DNA from: Bacteroidales bacterium
Lineage (GTDB): Bacteria; Bacteroidota; Bacteroidia; Bacteroidales; UBA932
Assembly: GCA_023227835.1 (NCBI GenBank)
Contig: JALOCI010000053.1
Coordinates: 1-18,482 of the forward strand
Length of the DNA: 18,482 nucleotides
Direction of reading: 5' to 3'
A program made the translations under genes and the position numbers. Position 1 is the first letter of the stretch. Each line of letters starts with the position of its first letter. This document shows positions 1 through 5,578 of this stretch, piece after piece. Below the pieces are notes generated by a model. The model was not told where the DNA came from and did no database searches. It worked only from the letters and a program-made list of their open reading frames with translations.

Positions 1-1
1 G

Positions 2-70
2 AAGGGACTTGTGACAGAGCCACAACCACTCATTCAAAATCAAGATGTCAATGAACTTACTTTGTTTTAA
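2..70 (+). CDS. Possible C-terminal end of an upstream gene (partial)
   Basis: The frame starting at base 2 stays open for 22 codons and stops at TAA (68-70). The encoded tail reads ...EPQPLIQNQDVNELTLF. No start lies in the window, so the rest of the gene would be to the left. An open frame this short can arise by chance. The protein-like composition and the gene-free 262 bp that follow are the only support. I do not recognise the family. Confidence 0.4.
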   Translation, partial: KGLVTEPQPLIQNQDVNELTLF

Positions 71-332
71 AAATTAACGCATCAGTAGTAATTTATGATT
101 ATTTGTTATTCCTGAAGTAAAAGTACGATTGAATAGAAAACGGTTAAAACTATATCAACGAAACAGCTTTATTAATCGCCACTACCAGTAATTTTCTCTG
201 TAAATCAGCAACCGCATATACTTATTATGTAATTGTATGGTAAACATGAATCTGTTGATTAAAAACGGTCATTCGTTGATAATATTTTATTCATGATATG
301 AGCTCATATAAATTGCACTTAAATTAAAAAAA
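71..332. other. AT-rich intergenic region upstream of the VTC operon
   Basis: This 262-bp stretch has no convincing coding frame. It must carry the promoter of the five-gene + strand operon, but I see no exact TAnnTTTG box close to the start at 333. It holds a perfect 14-bp palindrome at 296-309, and the start codon is preceded by an A-rich run typical of Bacteroidota translation starts. GTTGAT occurs near 253 and again near 274, which may be chance. Confidence 0.5.
296..309. promoter_or_regulatory. Perfect 14-bp palindrome upstream of the VTC operon
   Basis: ATATGAGCTCATAT reads the same on both strands and ends 23 bp before the ATG at 333. Its place just upstream of the first gene of an operon fits an operator for a dimeric regulator. 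The operon's own LytTR regulator is less likely to bind it, because LytTR sites are usually direct repeats. No other copy was noticed in the window. Confidence 0.35.
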
Positions 333-1124
333 ATGAGGTCAGGTATTTTAAATAATCTGGAGAGTGTAACCTGTACGTATAGTCCGATATCTTTAAAAGA
401 GATGAAAGATATCCGACTAATGGACCGGGATGACAAGAAATACATTGCCACTACTTCGGATATCCGTACACTACTTGAGAAAGCCGGCGAAGAGTATTTG
501 ATACAGGAGTTAGATGGGAGAATCAGAATATCGCATTATCGGACGATATATTATGACACCCCGCACAATGACCTTTTCATGATGCATCAAAATGGTAAAA
601 AAAACAGGGAAAAGATTAGGGAAAGATGTTATGTGGACTCCTCCCTGGCATTTTGTGAAGTAAAGAAGAAGAACAATCACGGCCGTACATCAAAATCAAG
701 GATAGAGACACCATTCGGAGATTCAATGAGGTTAAATGAGATTAGAGAGTTTGTGGCCCGGAACTCAGGTTTGGATCCTGATAAGCTTGTGGTCTCTCTG
801 TTTAATGATTTTCACAGGATAACCCTGGTAAACAGGAGGATGACCGAGAGGGTGACGATAGATTTCGATATAAGCTTCAGAAATTTTTTAAATGGAGTGG
901 AGAGAGAATTGTCGGGACTTGGAGTCATAGAGATTAAAAGAGACGGTAATACACAGTCGCCTATTTCAGATATTCTCACTGATATGAGAATCCACCCGGC
1001 AAGATTCAGTAAATTTTGTGTCGGCTTTCTGATAACTGACAAGGAGATGAAGCGTAATAATTTTAAGTGTGACCTTATTAAAATGGATAAATTAACTGAT
1101 TACAGATATGGATATTCCAATTGA
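333..1124 (+). CDS. VTC-domain polyphosphate polymerase family protein
   Basis: A 263-aa protein whose residues 27-205 match the VTC domain, the catalytic tunnel domain of yeast Vtc4, which makes polyphosphate from nucleotide triphosphate. Visible hallmarks are RDDKKY (32-37) on the first strand, YRTIYYDT (69-76), the basic NREKIRER (91-98), the acidic/basic strand EVKKK (109-113) with K121 and R123, RVTIDFD (173-179) and EIKRD (200-204). These are the phosphate- and metal-binding positions of the triphosphate tunnel fold, so the site looks intact. There is no signal peptide or membrane span, so it is cytosolic. Its end overlaps the DUF4956 gene by 17 bp, the usual partner of bacterial VTC proteins. 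ATG 333 follows an A-rich run; Met24 is an alternative start still upstream of the domain. Polyphosphate synthesis is inferred from the family. Confidence 0.88.
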   Translation: MRSGILNNLESVTCTYSPISLKEMKDIRLMDRDDKKYIATTSDIRTLLEKAGEEYLIQELDGRIRISHYRTIYYDTPHNDLFMMHQNGKKNREKIRERCYVDSSLAFCEVKKKNNHGRTSKSRIETPFGDSMRLNEIREFVARNSGLDPDKLVVSLFNDFHRITLVNRRMTERVTIDFDISFRNFLNGVERELSGLGVIEIKRDGNTQSPISDILTDMRIHPARFSKFCVGFLITDKEMKRNNFKCDLIKMDKLTDYRYGYSN

Positions 1125-1785
1125 TCTTGCTGATGCTGCAACCGGTGATGCTCCGGTGCTTGACTGGAACATGTGGTATTTTGTAGCACATTTTCTGATA
1201 AATTTTATAGTCGTAATGATTATAAACAGACTTCTATACTACCCTAAAAGTAAACGGAGAGATTATTTTTTCACATTTACCCTTATAGGTGTCAGTATAT
1301 TCTTAATGATCTTTCTCCTTGGAAGCGTGAAGATTAAAGTGGGATTTGCACTTGGACTCTTTGCAATTTTCGGGATTATAAGATATCGGACTGAGAGTGT
1401 GCCTATCCGCGAGATGACCTATCTCTTTGCCATTATTGCAATATCTGTGATAAACGCACTGGCCTCGGAGATAACTTATCTTGAACTTCTGTTTACCAAC
1501 CTTATTTTCATCCTGACAATCTGGTTGTTGGAAAGTAAGAGGTGGCTCAAGCATATATCTTGCAAAGTGATTCAATATGATAAGATTGCCTTGATAACAC
1601 CCGATAAAAAGGATGAATTGCTGGATGACCTTAAAAAACGGACTGGGTTGAATATAAATAAGATAGAAATTGGAAATATTGACTTTCTGAAAGATTCAGC
1701 CATAATCAAAGTATATTATGAGCCTCTTACCGATGAGGTAAATACGGCAGAGGCAATCTTCAAGATGCCAAAAGAGAACGAATAG
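1108..1785 (+). CDS. DUF4956 family membrane protein
   Basis: A 225-aa integral membrane protein. Hydrophobic segments lie at about residues 23-45, 52-73, 79-91, 105-118 and 122-141, followed by a cytosolic C-terminal domain (about 145-225). The family signature RYRTESVPIREMTYLF (92-107), typical of DUF4956, lies between the third and fourth segments. The gene starts inside the end of the VTC gene (17-bp overlap), so translation is probably coupled. DUF4956 and VTC-domain genes often occur side by side in bacteria. By analogy with the yeast VTC complex, this protein may form the membrane channel or anchor through which the polymer passes; that role is inference. A 11-bp gap separates it from the next gene. 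Confidence 0.87.
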   Translation: MDIPIDLADAATGDAPVLDWNMWYFVAHFLINFIVVMIINRLLYYPKSKRRDYFFTFTLIGVSIFLMIFLLGSVKIKVGFALGLFAIFGIIRYRTESVPIREMTYLFAIIAISVINALASEITYLELLFTNLIFILTIWLLESKRWLKHISCKVIQYDKIALITPDKKDELLDDLKKRTGLNINKIEIGNIDFLKDSAIIKVYYEPLTDEVNTAEAIFKMPKENE

Positions 1786-1796
1786 AGACTAATGAT

Positions 1797-2468
1797 ATGA
1801 AAAAGGGATTTCTAATACTATTTCTTACATCACTTTTCTCTCCGGTATTGTTCGCCCAAGATGATGCCGGTCTGTGGCTTAATGGTGATATAAACTTTAA
1901 AATTGCGCCAAAGTTGCAATTGGAAGTAGCTGAAAGTTTCCGTTTAAGAGAGAGCCTAGGTGAAATAGATAGGTCTGAAACCTCATTGGACCTTTCATAC
2001 AAATTCTTCAAATTCCTCAAGGCAGGAGGAGTATATGACTTCATCTGCTACAATCATCCCACAAAGGATTGGGAAGCCAGGCACAGGTATAAAATATATG
2101 TAACAGGAGATTTTTCCATAAACAGATTTAATATATCTGTCAGGGAGATGTTTCAGAGCACATACAGGGTGGGAGTGGAAGAGACTTCAACCAGAGCGAA
2201 CCCCAAAATGATTCTCAGGTCAAGAGTTATGGCAGAGTATGACATAAAAGGCAGCCGGTTCACTCCTTATCTCTCAGCCGAGTATTATAATACTTTAAAT
2301 GATCCTGTCAAGAACGAGTTGATTAAAACCAGGTATACAGCGGGGACAAAGTATAAGATAAACAAGAGGAATTGCTTAGAGATTTTTTATCGTCACATTT
2401 CAGAGAAGGACGAGGATGATGTAGAGGGATCAAATATACTGGGGATAGGCTATTCATACAAGTTGTAA
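1797..2468 (+). CDS. DUF2490 family exported protein, probable outer-membrane barrel
   Basis: A 223-aa protein with a clear signal peptide (residues 1-20, cleavage after FA before Q21). The mature part is a run of alternating strands rich in aromatic and charged residues, starting DDAGLWLNGDINFKIAPKLQL, followed by ESFRLRES and YRHISEKDE and ending in an aromatic-rich strand, GIGYSYKL. This matches DUF2490, predicted to be a small outer-membrane beta-barrel with roughly 8-10 strands. It lies 11 bp after the DUF4956 gene and 5 bp before the kinase gene. Its place between an inner-membrane polymerase pair and a sensor kinase suggests an outer-membrane pore or anchor for the same system, but no function is known for the family. 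Confidence 0.78.
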   Translation: MKKGFLILFLTSLFSPVLFAQDDAGLWLNGDINFKIAPKLQLEVAESFRLRESLGEIDRSETSLDLSYKFFKFLKAGGVYDFICYNHPTKDWEARHRYKIYVTGDFSINRFNISVREMFQSTYRVGVEETSTRANPKMILRSRVMAEYDIKGSRFTPYLSAEYYNTLNDPVKNELIKTRYTAGTKYKINKRNCLEIFYRHISEKDEDDVEGSNILGIGYSYKL

Positions 2469-2473
2469 ACATA

Positions 2474-3691
2474 ATGAGTATCTTTGTTTTGAAATCCAAA
2501 GAGATGACAGGTTCAGGAAAACAGCGGAAGATAGAGAACGTAATATATGGGACCTTATGGTTGCTTATATTTTGCGTTCCCTTTACTGACTATCTTATAA
2601 CAGAGGATGCAACCCTGATATGGAGAGATTGTTACAGAACCTGGCTTGCCCTGCTGCCTTTTTTCATTGTCTTTGTATTGAACAATTTCTTTGCATTACC
2701 CTTATTATTTGCAAAAAAGAGGTACTGGAGCTACTCCGGAGTAATCATCTTTACAATTATTCTGGTTTTTTCTGTCTATCCGCTTTTAGTGAAAAAGGAT
2801 GAGCCTCGTCCTAGGGATTTTCCTATACCGAGAGAGCAAATGGCCCCTGATCCGGGACAAGGGATTGAAAAATTTTCCGGAAGACCCCCGGGAGAGAAAG
2901 CAACAATGCCGCCTCCAGGAGATATGGATTTTAAAAAGTTAAAAAGACCACACCCTTTAATCAGTCCGCGTACGGGAGATTTTACGTTTACCAATATGCT
3001 CATAGCATTGCTATTGGTAGGATTCAATCTCGGAGTCAATCTTTTTTTCAGATCCATAAATGATCAAGAGGTACTTAAAGAGTTGGAGAAGCATAATCTT
3101 CAATTTGAGCTTGACTATCTCAAAGGCCAGATAAACCCGCATTTTCTTATGAATATGCTCAACAATATTCACGCTTTGGTGGATATTGACGCGGAAAAGG
3201 CAAAAGAGACGATAATAGGTTTTTCAAAACTTATGAGATACGTGCTTTACGATGGAAGTCAGAAAAGCATAGGTCTCGAAAAAGAGATTGAATTTATAAG
3301 AAATTATGTCGGACTAATGTCTATACGATACCCTCAGGATGTTGACATCCAACTCTCCTTGCCCAAAATAGTACCCGACATACAGATACCACCCATGCTT
3401 TTTGTCTCCTTTATAGAGAACTCATTCAAGCATGGTATAAGCTACAGGAATCGTTCATTCGTTGATATCTCCCTTTCGTTGGACGAGAGCAAAATATATT
3501 ATATTGTCAGAAACAGCGTATGGTCAAGCGTGGAAGAGACTCCTCAAGGGGAAAAATACGGAACGGGAGGAATCGGGCTTGTAAACACAAAGAAAAGACT
3601 TGACCTTATCTACGGCAACACATACAGCCTGATTACAGAGAAAACAGAGACAGAGTATAAAGTAAACCTTACAATTCCATTAAAATGTTAA
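2474..3691 (+). CDS. LytS-type sensor histidine kinase
   Basis: A 405-aa membrane kinase of the His_kinase/HATPase_c type that pairs with LytTR regulators. Four hydrophobic spans lie at about residues 25-45, 55-75, 87-107 and 172-192. A proline-rich loop (108-171) between spans 3 and 4 should face the periplasm. The phosphoacceptor His223 lies in QINPHFLMNMLNNI, the N box is IENSFKHG with Asn316, and the glycine box GTGGIGL starts near 363. All key residues are present. It starts 5 bp after the DUF2490 gene and overlaps the response regulator by 7 bp, so the two are translated together. ATG 2474 is the first start; Met11 (2504), after AAAGAG, is an alternative. The signal sensed is unknown; the periplasmic loop is the likely sensor. 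Confidence 0.93.
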   Translation: MSIFVLKSKEMTGSGKQRKIENVIYGTLWLLIFCVPFTDYLITEDATLIWRDCYRTWLALLPFFIVFVLNNFFALPLLFAKKRYWSYSGVIIFTIILVFSVYPLLVKKDEPRPRDFPIPREQMAPDPGQGIEKFSGRPPGEKATMPPPGDMDFKKLKRPHPLISPRTGDFTFTNMLIALLLVGFNLGVNLFFRSINDQEVLKELEKHNLQFELDYLKGQINPHFLMNMLNNIHALVDIDAEKAKETIIGFSKLMRYVLYDGSQKSIGLEKEIEFIRNYVGLMSIRYPQDVDIQLSLPKIVPDIQIPPMLFVSFIENSFKHGISYRNRSFVDISLSLDESKIYYIVRNSVWSSVEETPQGEKYGTGGIGLVNTKKRLDLIYGNTYSLITEKTETEYKVNLTIPLKC

Positions 3692-4425
3692 GATGTCTTG
3701 CAATTGATGATGAGCCGTTGGCTCTTGCCCAAATCACAGGGTATATCAAAATGGTTCCCTTTTTGGAGTTGGTCGATTCATGCAGGGATGCCTTTTCAGC
3801 ACTGAACGTACTGTCAAAAGCCAACATCGACCTGATATTTGTCGATATAAACATGCCTGACCTCAATGGACTGGATTTTGTAAAATCTTTGACAACAAGG
3901 CCTATTGTGATTTTTACTACAGCTTATTCCGAATATGCTATTGACGGATTCCGTGTAGATGCCCTTGATTACCTGCTTAAACCATTCAGTTACAAGGATT
4001 TTCTCAAATCTGCCAATAAGGCGCTGCAGCAGTATGAGATGCAGACTATCTCAAAAGAGGGTCCAGGAAGGATTCCGGCAAACGCGGGTGAGGAGGAATT
4101 CCTGTTTGTAAAGGCTGACTATAAAATAATCAAGATAAAGATATCTGAGATAAAGTATATTGAAAGTCAGAGTGAATATGTCAAGATATACCAGCTCAAT
4201 GAAAAACCGATCATGACACTGCTTAGTCTGAAATCAATCGAAGAGAGACTTCCGTCCGGCACATTCATGAGAGTTCATCGCTCTTACATAGTGAATTTGT
4301 CGTTGGTCAAAGAGGTCTCAAGGGCGGGGATTGTTTTCGAGACAAAGGCAATAGTTCCTGTCGGAGAGCAGTATAAGGAAAAATTTAACGAGTATATCAA
4401 TCAGCACTCGCTACTCAAACACTGA
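3685..4425 (+). CDS. LytTR-family response regulator
   Basis: A 246-aa response regulator. The receiver domain (1-118) has the acidic pair Asp8-Asp9, phosphoacceptor Asp54 in FVDINMPDLNG, Thr78-Thr79 and Lys99 in LLKPF. The C-terminal LytTR DNA-binding domain (about 145-240) contains IKYIESQSEYVKIY and FMRVHRSYIVNL, both diagnostic. It is the cognate partner of the upstream kinase (7-bp overlap). It may autoregulate the operon, but I did not find clear LytTR direct repeats upstream of 333. Its last 25 bp overlap the 3' end of the convergent patatin gene. Confidence 0.94.
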   Translation: MLRCLAIDDEPLALAQITGYIKMVPFLELVDSCRDAFSALNVLSKANIDLIFVDINMPDLNGLDFVKSLTTRPIVIFTTAYSEYAIDGFRVDALDYLLKPFSYKDFLKSANKALQQYEMQTISKEGPGRIPANAGEEEFLFVKADYKIIKIKISEIKYIESQSEYVKIYQLNEKPIMTLLSLKSIEERLPSGTFMRVHRSYIVNLSLVKEVSRAGIVFETKAIVPVGEQYKEKFNEYINQHSLLKH

Positions 4426-5441
4426 TTTCCAATCATACTTTCAATAATACGATCAAAAAGTGGCTCGTTGTTTTCGATAAAGTAGCGGGCGGCCTCCTCA
4501 AGGGCCTCAATGTTTTTTTCTGAGGCATTGTCCATGCGCGGATCTGCAGAAAGCAGAGGTGGTTCTATCCTTATATAACTCTCCGGAACGCCGCCCGCCC
4601 CGAACAGTTGTTGCATCTGAAAATCCACTGTCTCTGCAACAGAGGAGGAGAGAATGTCAATTATCGGTTGTAGCCATTGAAGAAATCCGAATTTATGGGT
4701 CTTTTCCCACTTGTAGGGACGTATCACCTTACCTGTCCCAACCGAAAGCATGCAATAGTCACGTATCGGTTTTTCCGGCCAAAGTTTTACCCCCTCAACG
4801 TATGCACACATAGAGGGGTTGTTTGCAAACACTCCGCCATCGACAAGATGCCTCGAAGTGGCATCTCCGGCAAATATCCTTGCCGGAGAGAAGTATGTTG
4901 GAGCGGCAGATGTTGCCCGGGCAATATCGACAAGTTTGTAATCCGCGGCCTTCCCATGTTTTCGAATGTTATATTTACTGAAAAAGAGAGCCTTGCGCAT
5001 ACTGAGATCATACGATGTCACCAGAAAGTCCTTTACCACTTCGGATGAGTATGTGTTTCCCATGAGTTTCCTTGAGAAAGAGTATAAAGCCTTTTCGGAG
5101 TATCGGCTCCGGAAGAGTCCCAAGCCGGAGATGATTTTATATCCCAGGCTTTTATGAAACAGAGACGGGCCGTACTCTCTGTAAAAATTCCTTATCTGAG
5201 TGGCGGTGTATTTAGGTCTTCCGGGATTATTTTCGTCGGGAGTAAGGTAGAGACAAGTAAGAATACCGCCTGTGGAAGTTCCTGCTATCAGATCAAAGCA
5301 GTCGGCAATTCTTAGTTCCGGGTTTTTACCTGCAACCTGCATTCTTGTTTCCAGATGCGCAAGAATTGAAGCAGGAATAATCCCCCTGATTCCTCCACCA
5401 TCAAGGGTTAGCAAATGAACCTTTTCAGGATTAATGTCCAT
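4401..5441 (-). CDS. Patatin-like phospholipase
   Basis: A 346-aa patatin-family lipid acyl hydrolase. The oxyanion-hole motif DGGGIRG is at 14-20, the nucleophile elbow GTSTGG at 54-59 with Ser56, and the catalytic aspartate Asp201 in VDGGVFANNP. The Ser-Asp dyad is complete. There is no signal peptide or membrane span, so it should act in the cytosol or on the inner face of the inner membrane, releasing fatty acids from phospholipids. The start is fixed by the motif at residue 14. It is the last gene of the - strand series, 137 bp after the 922-aa barrel gene, with a leader full of inverted repeats. It resembles the patatins used as CBASS effectors, but no nucleotidyltransferase gene is nearby, so a housekeeping or envelope-lipid role is equally possible. 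Confidence 0.92.
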   Translation of the reverse strand: MDINPEKVHLLTLDGGGIRGIIPASILAHLETRMQVAGKNPELRIADCFDLIAGTSTGGILTCLYLTPDENNPGRPKYTATQIRNFYREYGPSLFHKSLGYKIISGLGLFRSRYSEKALYSFSRKLMGNTYSSEVVKDFLVTSYDLSMRKALFFSKYNIRKHGKAADYKLVDIARATSAAPTYFSPARIFAGDATSRHLVDGGVFANNPSMCAYVEGVKLWPEKPIRDYCMLSVGTGKVIRPYKWEKTHKFGFLQWLQPIIDILSSSVAETVDFQMQQLFGAGGVPESYIRIEPPLLSADPRMDNASEKNIEALEEAARYFIENNEPLFDRIIESMIGNQCLSSEC

Positions 5442-5460
5442 AACAAAAGAATTTGTTATG
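5439..5460. repeat. Perfect 9-bp inverted repeat over the patatin start codon
   Basis: CATAACAAA (5439-5447), spacer AGAA, then TTTGTTATG (5452-5460). On the - strand the patatin ATG lies in the 3' arm. The repeat could therefore be an operator or an mRNA hairpin that hides the start codon. Confidence 0.5.
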
Positions 5461-5481
5461 ACAATATACTCAATTATTGCG

Positions 5482-5501
5482 ATTTATTCAAGAGAATAAA
5501 T
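5482..5501. repeat. Perfect 8-bp inverted repeat in the patatin leader
   Basis: ATTTATTC (5482-5489), spacer AAGA, then GAATAAAT (5494-5501). It lies between the conserved stem-loop (5506-5563) and the start-codon hairpin. There is no T-run after it on the - strand, so it does not look like a classic terminator. Confidence 0.45.
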
Positions 5502-5505
5502 AGAA

Positions 5506-5563
5506 GAGGATGCATATAGATGACTAAATCCAAATATTAACCCAAAATAAATGCACCCCCTCC
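5506..5563 (-). other. Conserved stem-loop element, copy 1
   Basis: The inner stem TGCAT (5511-5515) pairs with ATGCA (5551-5555). Weaker outer pairing joins GAGG (5506-5509) to the C-rich run 5556-5563. The roughly 35-nt loop contains GACTAAATCC and ATATTAACCCAAA (+ strand). The core from 5522 matches the copy at 16244 at 30 of 36 positions. It lies in the 3' region of the 922-aa barrel gene and the 5' region of the patatin gene, both on the - strand. It may be a 3' processing or termination element, or a cis-regulatory leader. Confidence 0.5.
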
Positions 5564-5578
5564 GTATTGTTCCGTATA

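Noticed and set aside
4401..5441. Patatin gene as a CBASS-type defence effector
   Set aside because: Patatins are common CBASS effectors, but there is no CD-NTase or accessory gene beside it; the neighbours are a barrel gene and a LytTR operon.
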